This document shows positions 35,281-44,089 of a DNA stretch of 64,000 nt, one piece after another; positions within the stretch are counted from its first letter, which is position 1; each line of letters opens with the position of its first letter. The stretch is from Pseudomonadota bacterium. Lineage in GTDB: Bacteria > Pseudomonadota > Gammaproteobacteria > Burkholderiales > Burkholderiaceae_B. The DNA is taken from positions 1-64,000 of the forward strand of contig JAFAEO010000013.1 in NCBI GenBank assembly GCA_023423975.1, given 5' to 3'. Both the position numbers and the translations under genes were made by a program. The notes beneath the pieces were generated by a model. It was not told the origin of the DNA. It worked only from the letters and a program-made list of their open reading frames with translations, and searched no databases.

Positions 35281-36208
35281 TGGCCGCGCCCTTCAGTTGC
35301 AGGATCTCGCGCGCCTCGTCGGGGCTGGCGATCTGCAAGTTCAAACCCTCGAGCACCTGGCGGATTTGCGAAACCTGATCGGCGTTGGACTCGGCCAGCC
35401 GTTTCGGTCCAATCCAGAGCGAATCTTCCAGGCCAACCCGTACATTGGAGCCCATGCTCGCCCCCATGGATGCCAGCGGGATCTGGTTACGTCCCGCACC
35501 CAGGATGGACCATTGGTAATCCTGTCCGAACAGTCGGTCTGCCGTGCGGCGCATATGCATCAGATCTTCCGGATGCGGGCCAATGCCGCCCAGCAAGCCG
35601 AATACGGATTGAATGAACGGGGGCGATTTGACCAGGCCGCGATCCATGAAGTGGGCCAGGTTATACAAATGGCTGATGTCATAGCATTCAAATTCAAAGC
35701 GCGTGCCGTTGTCGTTGCCCAGGCGCAGGATGGTTTCAATATCCTTGAAGGTGTTTTTGAACACCAGGTCGCGGCTTTTTTCCAGATGTTCGCGCTCCCA
35801 TTCGTGCTCGAACTCTTTGAAGCGATCCAGCATGGTGTACAAGCCAAAGTTCATGGAACCCATATTCAGGGAGGCCAGCTCGGGCTTGAAGGTGGTGGCC
35901 GGGCGCATGCGTTCTTCCACCGTCATGTGGGGGCTGCCGCCGGTGGTGATATTGATGACGGCATCGGTTTCTGCCTTGATGCGGGCCAGAAACGGTTTGA
36001 AAAACTCCGGATCCTGGGTGGGGCGCCCGTCTTTCGGGTCGCGCGCGTGCAAATGCAGAATGGCGGCGCCAGCGCGGGCGGCGGCAATGGCGTCATCGGC
36101 AATCTGCTCGGCAGTGACCGGCAGATGCGCAGACATGCTGGGCGTATGGATCGCGCCGGTGACAGCGCAGGTAATAATAACTTTGTGTGGTTTTTTGCTT
36201 GTGCTCAT
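35267..36208 (-). CDS. Beta-keto acid cleavage enzyme (BKACE family)
   Basis: A 313-residue TIM-barrel enzyme of the family that condenses a beta-keto acid with acetyl-CoA and splits it into acetoacetate and a new acyl-CoA; the founder is the 3-keto-5-aminohexanoate cleavage enzyme of lysine fermentation. Zinc ligands are visible in ILHLHARDP (His-x-His) and in VRVGLEDSLW (Glu), with INITTGGS in the active site. The neighbouring CRYL1-like dehydrogenase would supply its beta-keto acid substrate. The actual substrate cannot be read from the sequence. Confidence 0.88.
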   Translation of the reverse strand: MSTSKKPHKVIITCAVTGAIHTPSMSAHLPVTAEQIADDAIAAARAGAAILHLHARDPKDGRPTQDPEFFKPFLARIKAETDAVINITTGGSPHMTVEERMRPATTFKPELASLNMGSMNFGLYTMLDRFKEFEHEWEREHLEKSRDLVFKNTFKDIETILRLGNDNGTRFEFECYDISHLYNLAHFMDRGLVKSPPFIQSVFGLLGGIGPHPEDLMHMRRTADRLFGQDYQWSILGAGRNQIPLASMGASMGSNVRVGLEDSLWIGPKRLAESNADQVSQIRQVLEGLNLQIASPDEAREILQLKGAANVNF

Positions 36209-36303
36209 AACGTGTTATCCAGGTTCAGAAATAAGTGGCGGTAATGGCGATGATGTAGTGCGGGGAGCTGTGGTGCAAACGCCCTCGGCGAAGTAGTACC
36301 GGC

Positions 36304-37278
36304 TCAATGGGTGTCCTGCTTATCGTTGTCGGTGTCGTTGGCATGCTGCTGCTTGTGGGCAGCCAGCGCCATCAGACGCTGATCACGCCAGGCCCGGCGG
36401 GCGGCCAGTTCGTTTTCCGGCAGATCCGCCCGGCGCGCCGTTGTGACGCTGTCTATCAGTTCACCCGTCCAGGGGCCGGTATCGACCTGGGTTTTGGCCA
36501 GTTCCTGATACAGTGGTCCGTAGCGTTGGGCATAGTCGCGGATGCCTTGGGGGGCGTTCAGATCGATGGTCTCGAACGGCCCCATGAACGACCAGCGCAG
36601 CCCCAGGCCATTGCTGACCGTGGTGTCCAGATCCTGCACCGAAACATACCCCTGCTCCACTAGCCGGAAGGCCTCGCGCAGCAGCGCACCTTGCAGCCGG
36701 TTCAGGATGAAACCGTCGATTTCCTGCAACACCGTGACCGGCTTTTGTTTCACAGCATCCATGATGGCGCGGGCGCGCTCGACCGTTTGTTCGCTGGTCC
36801 ATGGCGCACCGCACAGTTCCACCACAGGAATCAGGGAGGGCGGGTTGACCGGATGGGCAACCAGACAGCGGGCGCGACCGGCCAGCCCCTCGGTAAACGC
36901 CGAGGCTGGAATACCCGAAGTGGAACTGGCCAGAATGGCCTCTGGTGGGGCGGCGGCATCCAGCCGGGCAAAAATATCCAGTTTGATGTCCAGCACTTCG
37001 GGCAGATTCTCCTGCACATAGCTGGCATCGGCAACTGCCGCTTCCAGGCTATCTGCGACCCGGATGCACGCCATGGCACCGGGTACATCGTTAATCAGGC
37101 CGTACTGCGCCAGCGTCTGCATTTGCTGCTCAATCAGCGTGACTGCCTGACGGGCAGCCTGGGCATTGCCGTCCCATAGCGTTGTGATGCAACCGGCGCG
37201 GGCAAAGACAACCGCCCAGGCCTGGCCGATCAGGCCGGTGCCGATAATACTGACTGAAGCAAGGGTAGGGGCATTCAC
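36304..37278 (-). CDS. 3-hydroxyacid/3-hydroxyacyl-CoA dehydrogenase (CRYL1, L-gulonate 3-dehydrogenase-like)
   Basis: About 324 residues, starting at GTG 37278 because the Rossmann motif IIGTGLIGQAW follows at once; the frame is open upstream without support. It has the two domains of 3-hydroxyacyl-CoA dehydrogenases. SSSTSGIPAS-like SSTSGI, VAHPVNPPSLIPVVELC with the catalytic His, and IDGFILNRLQGALLREAFRLVE are intact. The overall pattern, including the C-terminal LAARRAWRDQRLMAL, is close to lambda-crystallin/L-gulonate 3-dehydrogenase, so it probably oxidises a free beta-hydroxy acid with NAD rather than a CoA ester. Confidence 0.83.
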   Translation of the reverse strand: MNAPTLASVSIIGTGLIGQAWAVVFARAGCITTLWDGNAQAARQAVTLIEQQMQTLAQYGLINDVPGAMACIRVADSLEAAVADASYVQENLPEVLDIKLDIFARLDAAAPPEAILASSTSGIPASAFTEGLAGRARCLVAHPVNPPSLIPVVELCGAPWTSEQTVERARAIMDAVKQKPVTVLQEIDGFILNRLQGALLREAFRLVEQGYVSVQDLDTTVSNGLGLRWSFMGPFETIDLNAPQGIRDYAQRYGPLYQELAKTQVDTGPWTGELIDSVTTARRADLPENELAARRAWRDQRLMALAAHKQQHANDTDNDKQDTH

Positions 37279-37381
37279 AATGACAGGGTTTCCGAAAGAA
37301 GTGGGGGCAAGGTATGGGTCATGTCGGTGACTGACCGTGGCAATACCGGATTGCCCCCGTAATGGTATGAAAGAGCGCGTT

Positions 37382-38587
37382 TTACAGTTTGCACGCGGCA
37401 GATTCGGACTCGGGGCCGTAGGCCTCCTCACCCGGGATAGTGGCCGATACTTTGAAGTAATCCCACTCACCTTTGGATTCAGAGGGTTTCTTTACCTCGT
37501 ACAGGAACATATCGTGCACCAGCAGGCCGTTAGGCCGCACTTTGCCGTTCTTGATATAAAAATCGGCAATCGGGTTTGATTTGAACCAGTCCATGACTGT
37601 CTTGCCATCATCTGTGCCGCTGGCAGCCACCGCTTTCAAATAGGTTTTGACTGCCGAATAGTCGCCACCCTGGTTGAAGGTCGGCATGGCACCGTGTTTT
37701 TTCATGAACGCCTGTGACCAGGTGCGGGAGGCTTCGTCCTGATCCCAGTACCAGGGGGCGGTGCGGTACATACCCTGGGTTGGCTCAAGGCCCAAAGCAT
37801 GGATGTCGCTGATATACACCTGCAGGCCGGCCAGCCGCATGCTGGAGGTCACGCCAAAGTCGTTGGCTGCCTTGACCGCCGAGATGAAGTCATTACCCGA
37901 ATTGGCCAGGCCCAGAATTTTGGCACCTGAGGACTGGGCCTGCAGCATGTAGGATGAGAAGTCGGCAGTACTTAGCGGTACTTTGACGCTGCCCATGACT
38001 TTGCCGCCAGACTGGCTGACCACTTCCGATGCCGTTTTCTGCAAGGCATGGCCGAATGCATAATCTGCGGTAATAAAGAACCAGTCTTTGCCACCCTGCT
38101 TGAGCACGGCGGACGCGACGCCATAGGCCGTCGCCCGGGTATTGTAGGCGTAATGCACGGTATAGGGGGTGCAGTATTCGTTGGTGATGGCGGTGGCGCC
38201 GGCGCCCACCGAAATCAGCGGGATATGTTTTTCGGCAGCCACGGTGGCAATGGCCAGGGTGGTGGCTGAATTGGTGCCGCCAATGATGACGTCAATTTTA
38301 TTCTGATCGATCCAAGCCCGGGCCTTGGAGGCTGCCAGGTCGGCACGGTTCTGGTGATCGGCCGTCACAAGCGTGATTTTATTGCCGTCAATGGCGCCGC
38401 CGACTTCGTCAATCGCCATCTGGATGGCTACGGTGCCGCCCGGGCCGTCGGTATCGGCGTATACCCCGGACATATCGGTAATAAAGCCGATGCGGATTTC
38501 CTTGTCCGAAACTTCGGCTGCAGCGTGTGCCAGCGGGGCAGCAGCCAGTGCGCAGCACCCGGCAAGCACTAATGTTGTTGATTTCAT
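37382..38587 (-). CDS. ABC transporter substrate-binding protein, branched-chain amino acid type
   Basis: A 401-residue periplasmic receptor with a signal peptide ending AAAPLAHAAAE and a Leu/Ile/Val-binding-protein fold: IRIGFITDMSGVYADTDGPGG, ADHQNRADLAASKARAWID, IIGGTNSATTLA and FITADYAFGHALQ. No permease or ATPase genes accompany it, so it must share a transporter encoded elsewhere or act only as a sensor/receptor. It is first in the operon with the dehydrogenase and cleavage enzyme and is divergent from the GntR regulator. Confidence 0.87.
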   Translation of the reverse strand: MKSTTLVLAGCCALAAAPLAHAAAEVSDKEIRIGFITDMSGVYADTDGPGGTVAIQMAIDEVGGAIDGNKITLVTADHQNRADLAASKARAWIDQNKIDVIIGGTNSATTLAIATVAAEKHIPLISVGAGATAITNEYCTPYTVHYAYNTRATAYGVASAVLKQGGKDWFFITADYAFGHALQKTASEVVSQSGGKVMGSVKVPLSTADFSSYMLQAQSSGAKILGLANSGNDFISAVKAANDFGVTSSMRLAGLQVYISDIHALGLEPTQGMYRTAPWYWDQDEASRTWSQAFMKKHGAMPTFNQGGDYSAVKTYLKAVAASGTDDGKTVMDWFKSNPIADFYIKNGKVRPNGLLVHDMFLYEVKKPSESKGEWDYFKVSATIPGEEAYGPESESAACKL

Positions 38588-38650
38588 CCTGTCTCCTATA
38601 CACTGCGGTTGCAGAAGTATGTTGTTGTTGATATAAGTAAACTATAACAA

Positions 38651-38662
38651 CTGTGATCACAG
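38651..38662. promoter_or_regulatory. Candidate GntR operator CTGTGATCACAG
   Basis: A perfect 12-bp palindrome between the divergent solute-binding protein and GntR genes, 64 bp from the former and 26 bp from the latter start codon. Its 10-bp core TGTGATCACA occurs again at 40479-40488 before the SDR gene at 39.6 kb. A site inside the regulator's own intergenic region suggests autoregulation. Confidence 0.65.
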
Positions 38663-38687
38663 AAGAAACCTTGGTAATTACCCTTAT

Positions 38688-39401
38688 ATGAAAAACGAGA
38701 GAGAAGGCACGGCCAGTCGGCAGACCCTGAGCGCATCGGTTCTGGAACAAATAAAGCAGATGCTGTGGAGTGGCAGGGTTATGCCCGGAGAGCAGTTGTC
38801 GATCCGTAAAACCGCCGAGGCCCTGGGTGTGAGCATGATGCCGGTGCGCGATGCTTTTTCCCGGCTGGTGGCCGATCACGCGCTGGAAGTGACGCCGAAC
38901 CGCTCGGTACGCGTGCCTGTCCTGAGTGTGGCAACCTTTACGGAAATTACCCGGATTCGTTTTGAAATCGAAGGGATGGCGGTGGCCGAAGCAACGGGAA
39001 ATGTCACTGCTTCGCTGCTATCGGACATTTCCCTGATCAATGACACGTTGTCACAGGAAATGGCCAAGCCGCAGGCCGATACACACGAACTGGTCAGTCT
39101 GAATCAGCAGTTTCACTTTGCCATTTATGAGGCGGCGGCCATGCCGGTGCTATTTCAGATGATAGAGAGCATGTGGTTGCGGATTGGCCCCATCCTGAAC
39201 TACGACTTGCGCCAGGGCTCCCCGCGTACCCGCGAGCAGGTGGCCGTGGCCCATCATCGGGCCATGATCGGGGCATTGCAGCGTGGCGATGCCGAGGCAG
39301 CCCGCCTGGCTGTGGTTGCCGATATCCGCGAGGCATTTGAATACATGACAACACGCATGCCCAGCCTGTTTCTGCCACAGGATGGCAGCCCCAGCGACTG
39401 A
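38688..39401 (+). CDS. GntR family transcriptional regulator (FCD/FadR subfamily)
   Basis: A 237-residue regulator with an N-terminal winged helix (about residues 12-75; LSIRKTAEALGVSMMPVRDAFSRL is the helix-turn-helix) and a C-terminal all-helical FCD ligand domain with metal-binding residues in NQQFHFAIYEAA and VAHHRAMIGAL. It is divergent from the catabolic operon at 34.5-38.6 kb. The shared palindrome suggests it controls that operon and the SDR gene at 39.6 kb. Confidence 0.9.
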   Translation: MKNEREGTASRQTLSASVLEQIKQMLWSGRVMPGEQLSIRKTAEALGVSMMPVRDAFSRLVADHALEVTPNRSVRVPVLSVATFTEITRIRFEIEGMAVAEATGNVTASLLSDISLINDTLSQEMAKPQADTHELVSLNQQFHFAIYEAAAMPVLFQMIESMWLRIGPILNYDLRQGSPRTREQVAVAHHRAMIGALQRGDAEAARLAVVADIREAFEYMTTRMPSLFLPQDGSPSD

Positions 39402-39633
39402 AGTGCGCCCGGAGGAATTTGCCGGGACCTTGACGGCTCGTAAGGGTAACAGTGCCTCTGCAGGTACTTATGGTTCTTATCGTCCTATAGCCCTGTAACC
39501 ATGGTTCTTATAGGCCTTTTTGTCATCCTGTCACGCCCGCTTGCCCCGCTTCCGGAGCGCTGCTGTTCGCGCCATGACCTGCTTGACGGCACCTTTGACC
39601 AGGGCGCCGTCAAGCAATGCCAATGCCGGTGGA
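39402..39633. other. Convergent intergenic region with inverted and direct repeats
   Basis: No gene. It contains two copies of ATGGTTCTTAT (about 39469 and 39500) and a perfect 10-bp inverted repeat GCTTGACGGC/GCCGTCAAGC at 39581-39590 and 39606-39615. The latter lies just downstream of the minus-strand SDR stop and could stabilise or terminate its mRNA, although no T tract follows. Confidence 0.4.
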
Positions 39634-40404
39634 TCAATACAGTTTTTCTGTATGTCCATCCACAGCCAGGGCCTGCCCTGAGATATTCAGGGCCAGGTCG
39701 CTACACACGAAGAGCGCCTGATTGGCGATATCTTCTGCAGTGACCATGGTATGCATGGCCGACTGGGCTTTATACGTATCTTCGACCGCGGCGTGGGGCT
39801 TGCCCAGCATTTTGGCCTTGGCGCTGATAACCTGCTGAATGCGCGGGCCGTCTACTGCACCCGGGCAAATCGCATTGACGCGGATGCCGTCGGGACCCAG
39901 TTCATTGGCCAGGGACCGGGTAAAGCCGATCACTGCCCATTTGGAAGCCGAATAGGGCGTGCGGCCGGCAAAGCCCAGGCGGCCCGCAGCCGATGACAGA
40001 TTGACAATCGCCGGATGCGTCCCCTTGCGCAAATGCGGCAACGCGTTCTGCACATAAAGAAACTGGCCGGTGATATTGATGCGCAGGGTATTTTCCCATT
40101 CTGCCAGCGTGATATCCTCTACCGGCCCGGTCGGACCGGCAATCCCGGCGTTGTTGATCAGAATATCCAGTCCGCCCAGCGCCTGTACCGCCTGCTCCAC
40201 GCTGCGCACGACATCGCGCTCGTTGCCCGCGTCCGCCGTGACGGCATGCACTTGCGGCAATTGCGACTTCAATATCTTGAGCGCAGACTCATTGATATCG
40301 GTGACAAATACCGCCGCACCTGCCTTGGTGAAAACATGCGCCATGGCCAGCCCAATGCCGCTGCCGCCGGCTGTGATCAATACCCGTCGTCCCTGCAAAT
40401 TCAT
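39634..40404 (-). CDS. SDR family oxidoreductase
   Basis: A 256-residue NAD(P)-dependent short-chain dehydrogenase with the cofactor motif TAGGSGIG (about residues 11-18), NNAGIAGPTG and the Ser-Tyr-Lys active site in LSSAAG and YSASKWA. Its promoter region carries the same palindrome as the GntR-controlled operon, so it probably belongs to that pathway. The substrate is unknown. Confidence 0.87.
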   Translation of the reverse strand: MNLQGRRVLITAGGSGIGLAMAHVFTKAGAAVFVTDINESALKILKSQLPQVHAVTADAGNERDVVRSVEQAVQALGGLDILINNAGIAGPTGPVEDITLAEWENTLRINITGQFLYVQNALPHLRKGTHPAIVNLSSAAGRLGFAGRTPYSASKWAVIGFTRSLANELGPDGIRVNAICPGAVDGPRIQQVISAKAKMLGKPHAAVEDTYKAQSAMHTMVTAEDIANQALFVCSDLALNISGQALAVDGHTEKLY

Positions 40405-40709
40405 ATATGTCTCCTGGTTATGGTGATAATTGCCACTTTATGCCGAGTATCATAACTGGCGCAGCGAAAATATAAAAGTGTGATCACAGTAACCGCAGGT
40501 AAAAATGTCAGGGTTGTGGTGCAGATCAGTCGGTCGCTGCGTGCGGCAGCAGCATTGCGTCAGGGCAATGTGACGGTGAAGGACTGTCTCGGTTCTGGCC
40601 GCTTTTGCGGTTACAATAGAGCGTCGTCAAAAACGCTCAATCAGAGGGTTGCAGCCGCCGGTCAAACCCTGTCGCGGCGCTGGTCGCAATCTTCAGGAGA
40701 AATAGTCAA
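40405..40709. promoter_or_regulatory. Divergent SDR/arginase promoter region
   Basis: Gene-free 305 bp. It contains the second copy of the putative GntR palindrome at 40478-40489. The arginase GTG start is preceded by AGGAG at 40694-40698. No confident promoter was assigned on either strand. Confidence 0.45.
40478..40489. promoter_or_regulatory. Second copy of the candidate GntR operator
   Basis: GTGTGATCACAG contains the 10-bp palindrome TGTGATCACA, identical to the core of the site at 38651-38662. It lies 74 bp upstream of the SDR start codon on the minus strand, in line with a promoter-proximal operator. Confidence 0.6.
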
Positions 40710-41660
40710 GTGCAGGACATACGCAAGCAAGTGAGTCTGGTCGGTGTGCCGACCGATGTCGGCGCGGGCCATCGTGGCTCCAGCATGGGCCCGGAAGCCA
40801 TTCGGGTCGCGGGTATCACGCAAACGCTGGCGCAATTGGGTATCGAGGTACGTGATTGCGGTAATCTGAATGGCCCGCCCAATCCCTGGTTGCCGCCACA
40901 GGCAGGCTATCGACATCTGGAACAGGTTATCGCCTGGAACCAACTGGCTCATGATGCGCTGTATGCAGAGCTTTCCGAAGGGCGGTTTCCCATCATGCTG
41001 GGGGGTGACCACTGCCTTGGTGTGGGGTCCATCTCTGCCGTATCGCGCTATTGCCGGGAACAGGGCCGCAAACTGCGGGTGCTGTGGCTGGATGCGCATA
41101 CTGATTTTAATACAGCCGATTTGACGCCCAGTGGCAATATCCATGGTATGCCGGTAGCGTGCCTGTTTGGCCATGGGCCGCGCGAACTGGTGGAAATGGC
41201 CGGGCAGGTGCCGGCCTTGCAGGCCGATATGCTGCGTCAGATCGGCATTCGCAGTGTGGACGAGGGTGAGAAAACATTTATTCATCAGCAGGGTATAGAA
41301 GTATTCGACATGCGTTTCATTGACGAGCATGGCATGCGCCATACCATGGAGCAGGCCTTGCATGGTATGGATGAAAACACCCATTTGCATGTGAGCTTCG
41401 ATGTGGACTTCCTGGATCCGGATATTGCGCCCGGCGTAGGCACCACCGTGCGCGGCGGGCCCAATTATCGGGAAGCGCAGCTGTGCATGGAGATGATTGC
41501 CGATACCGAATGCATGGCGTCGCTTGATATCGTCGAACTCAATCCGGCACTGGATGTACGCAACCAGACCGCCGAAGTGGCGCTGGAGCTGGTGCGCAGC
41601 CTGTTCGGACAAAGTACGCTGGTGCGCCCCAAACATAAAAACGGTTCTGGCAGGCAATAA
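40710..41660 (+). CDS. rocF: Arginase
   Basis: Hydrolyses L-arginine to L-ornithine and urea at a dimanganese site. The 316-residue protein has all ureohydrolase metal motifs: GGDHCLGVGS, WLDAHTDFNT and SFDVDFLDPDIAPGVGT, with SGNIHGMP for substrate binding, and LDIVELNPALD at the end. It starts with GTG 40710 after AGGAG. The stop overlaps the next start (TAATG), coupling it to a PACE-family exporter. Confidence 0.94.
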   Translation: MQDIRKQVSLVGVPTDVGAGHRGSSMGPEAIRVAGITQTLAQLGIEVRDCGNLNGPPNPWLPPQAGYRHLEQVIAWNQLAHDALYAELSEGRFPIMLGGDHCLGVGSISAVSRYCREQGRKLRVLWLDAHTDFNTADLTPSGNIHGMPVACLFGHGPRELVEMAGQVPALQADMLRQIGIRSVDEGEKTFIHQQGIEVFDMRFIDEHGMRHTMEQALHGMDENTHLHVSFDVDFLDPDIAPGVGTTVRGGPNYREAQLCMEMIADTECMASLDIVELNPALDVRNQTAEVALELVRSLFGQSTLVRPKHKNGSGRQ

Positions 41661-42118
41661 TGCAACAAACAACAACGAGTCAGGAAAAGAACAAGACGGT
41701 TCTTGAACGGTTCCTGCACGCTCTTATTTTTGAAGTGCTTGCTATCGGACTATCGGCCCCGCTGGCCGCCGTGCTCTCTGGTCATTCCATGACCGACATG
41801 GGGGTGGTGACGGTGGTGATTGCCGTCATGGCGCTGATCTGGAATATGGTTTACAACGCCATGTTCGATCGCTTTCTGGCGGCAAGCGGAAAAAGCAAGA
41901 CGCTGGTTATGCGTATCTGGCACAGCATCGGCTTTGAACTTGGCTTGTTGGTCATGGCGATTCCATTTGTGATGTGGTGGCTGAACATCGGCTTATGGGA
42001 AGCGCTGGTTCTCGATATCGGGCTGATTCTGTTCTATCTGCCTTACGCGTATATCTACAACCTGGTTTACGACACGCTGCGCAGCCGCTACTGGGGGCGG
42101 CGCGTGCAGCAATGCTGA
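41660..42118 (+). CDS. PACE family efflux transporter (AceI-like)
   Basis: A 152-residue inner-membrane protein with four helices arranged as two 'bacterial transmembrane pair' repeats. The conserved family residues are visible in RFLHALIFEVLAI (the acidic residue of the first helix) and IWHSIGFELGLLVMAIPFVMWWLN. PACE proteins export biocides such as chlorhexidine, and short diamines are proposed natural substrates. Its start lies within the arginase stop, so it is made together with an enzyme of arginine breakdown, which supports a diamine-related role. Confidence 0.88.
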   Translation: MQQTTTSQEKNKTVLERFLHALIFEVLAIGLSAPLAAVLSGHSMTDMGVVTVVIAVMALIWNMVYNAMFDRFLAASGKSKTLVMRIWHSIGFELGLLVMAIPFVMWWLNIGLWEALVLDIGLILFYLPYAYIYNLVYDTLRSRYWGRRVQQC

Positions 42119-42319
42119 CCTGATATTTGATCTTGGGTATTGCGGTCCGTTCGCGCCAGTCGCGGCTGGCGCCCCGCTGGACCTGTACGAGATACGACTA
42201 CGACCTACCGCACTTGTCCAAGCGGCAGGTCCCATGAGGCCCTTGCAACTTGTGTCGCCCGGTAGCCCGCCGTTGCGCCGACGCTCCGGTGAAGCTGTTA
42301 CTCGTCGTGTGTTGCAGCG

Positions 42320-42892
42320 TTATCTTGCATTGTCATTTTCTACTACTTGCTGCTGCCAGACGGCGCCGGCTTTCAGGGCGCGCTGGTAAGCCGGGCAGTC
42401 TTCATCATGCGCCCCCGGCAGATAGCCGATACTCATCAGAAAAGAGCCCACGATTTCCCCTCCCGTAAATTTGAATGTCTTGCGAAACAGGCGCACCCAT
42501 TGTTCCTTGCTCATGGGGTGATGCAGTTGCAGCCAGGCCTTGAATGAGCCATGTTCCTGCTGCAGCGATTGCACGACCTGGGCGTTGTGAATGGCCGCGT
42601 TAACTTTCAGGCGGTTGCGAATGATACCCGCATCGGCCAGCAAGCGCTGGCGATCGGCTTCATCGTAGGCGGCAACGGTATCAATATCAAAGTTGTCATA
42701 GGCCTGCAAAAAGCCGGCTTCCTTGTTCAGAATGGTTGACCATGACAGGCCGGCCTGATTGATTTCCAGCACCAGCCGGCCAAACAGCTCGTTATCATCT
42801 TCCACCGGAAAGCCATAGCGCTGGTCGTGATAGTGTTTATGGGCGCAGGCGCGCTCTGGCGGCAATTGGGCAACGAATACGCAGTAGCTCAT
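42320..42892 (-). CDS. tag: DNA-3-methyladenine glycosylase I
   Basis: Removes 3-methyladenine from alkylated DNA in base excision repair. The 190-residue protein shows the Tag pattern: Cys4 near the N-terminus, YHDQRYGFPVEDDNELFGRLVLE, QAGLSWSTILNKE, AGIIRNRLKVNAAIHNA and a C-terminal His-x3-Cys (AHDEDC) completing the zinc site. The glutamate in the E-x-x-Q-A-G-L-S-W block (EINQAGLSW) is the family active-site residue. It stands alone. Confidence 0.92.
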   Translation of the reverse strand: MSYCVFVAQLPPERACAHKHYHDQRYGFPVEDDNELFGRLVLEINQAGLSWSTILNKEAGFLQAYDNFDIDTVAAYDEADRQRLLADAGIIRNRLKVNAAIHNAQVVQSLQQEHGSFKAWLQLHHPMSKEQWVRLFRKTFKFTGGEIVGSFLMSIGYLPGAHDEDCPAYQRALKAGAVWQQQVVENDNAR

Positions 42893-42991
42893 GATGTTTC
42901 CTGATCAGGCAAAAAGGGCAGTGACAAACCACCAGGGTCTGCTACCATTCTGCATTATTCTACCTCCTGGACTGCCTCGCAGCGACCGGCC

Positions 42992-43933
42992 ATGGTGCCT
43001 GCCTTGCGACACACCGCCATCATGAGCCAATCTGCACCCACTTCTTCTCTTGCGCTTAACCGCTACGAAATTGCGCTCGTGATTATTACGGTCTTCTGGG
43101 GCGCCACTTTTCTGATCGTACAGAAAGCGTTGGCGCACAGTGATCCATTCGTTTTTGTCGGCATGCGCTTCGGCTGTGCCGCGCTGGCCATGATGCTGTG
43201 CTCCCTGCGCATTCTGCGCGGATTAACAAGTCTGGAAGTGCGTGCCGGCCTGCTGATCGGCTTGTGCATTTTTCTGGGCTATAGCCTGCAGACAGTTGGT
43301 TTGCAGACCATTGCCAGCAGCAAGTCGGCGTTTATCACGGCCTTGTATGTGCCGCTGGTCCCGCTGATGCAATGGTTGTTTCTGAAACGTCCGCCAACGC
43401 TCATGAACTGGATCGGTGCCACCATGGCCTTTATCGGGCTGGTGTTGCTGGCTGACCCGCAAAGCATGGAAGGCGGGGCCGGCACCGGTGAGTGGCTGAC
43501 CGTCTTCAGCGCCATTGCGATCGCGGTGGAAGTGATTTTGATCAGCCGTTTTGCCGGTCAGGTGGATCTGCGGCGGGTGACCATCGTGCAATTGGCCACC
43601 GCATCATTGCTGGCAGGCCTGACGGGTGTTGCCCGGGGCGAGGGCATGCCCGATCTGGCCTCGCCTGTGCTGCTGATCAGTATTCTGGTGCTGGGCCTGG
43701 CCAGCGCGGTGATCCAGATCACAATGAACTGGGCCCAGAATCATATTTCCGCTACGCGTGCCACTGTCATTTACGCGGGCGAACCGGTATGGGCAGGGAT
43801 CATCGGCCGGGTATTTGCCGATGAACGACATTCGGCGCTGGCGCTGTTCGGTGCTGTATTGATTATCGTGAGCGTGGTGGTAAGCGAACTCAAGCTGCGG
43901 GTACGGCGTCGACCGCCAGCCGCAGTGCCCTGA
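42992..43933 (+). CDS. EamA/DMT family transporter
   Basis: A 313-residue inner-membrane protein with ten predicted helices in two EamA repeats. The first repeat starts with IITVFWGATFLIVQKAL and includes FVGMRFGCAALA; the second ends with RATVIYAGEPVWAGIIGRVFADE, a typical drug/metabolite transporter signature. An in-frame ATG at 43022 (MSQSAPTSSLALN) is an alternative start; neither has a strong ribosome site. The substrate is unknown. Confidence 0.88.
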   Translation: MVPALRHTAIMSQSAPTSSLALNRYEIALVIITVFWGATFLIVQKALAHSDPFVFVGMRFGCAALAMMLCSLRILRGLTSLEVRAGLLIGLCIFLGYSLQTVGLQTIASSKSAFITALYVPLVPLMQWLFLKRPPTLMNWIGATMAFIGLVLLADPQSMEGGAGTGEWLTVFSAIAIAVEVILISRFAGQVDLRRVTIVQLATASLLAGLTGVARGEGMPDLASPVLLISILVLGLASAVIQITMNWAQNHISATRATVIYAGEPVWAGIIGRVFADERHSALALFGAVLIIVSVVVSELKLRVRRRPPAAVP

Positions 43934-44089
43934 TCCTGTCAGGCCAACGCGGCCTGCAGTAACGCGCCGAGGGCGCTGTCTGGGTGAGCGGCCCTGGGGA
44001 ATATGTGCCCACGGTTCGTATTCAAGGCCGGAACTATTATGGGCCGTATTTTATGTCCAGGACCTTATACGATCCTTGTTGAGGTTTAT

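Noticed and set aside
35150..36244. 364-codon plus-strand frame opposite the BKACE and SDR genes
   Set aside because: The opposite strand encodes two proteins with clear active-site motifs; this frame has no recognisable features and no ribosome site.
37382..38587. A complete ABC importer in the GntR-controlled group
   Set aside because: Only the periplasmic binding protein is present; no permease or ATPase gene was found on either strand nearby.
39581..39615. Inverted repeat GCTTGACGGC/GCCGTCAAGC as a Rho-independent terminator
   Set aside because: The stem is perfect but no T tract follows on either strand, so only a generic hairpin can be claimed.
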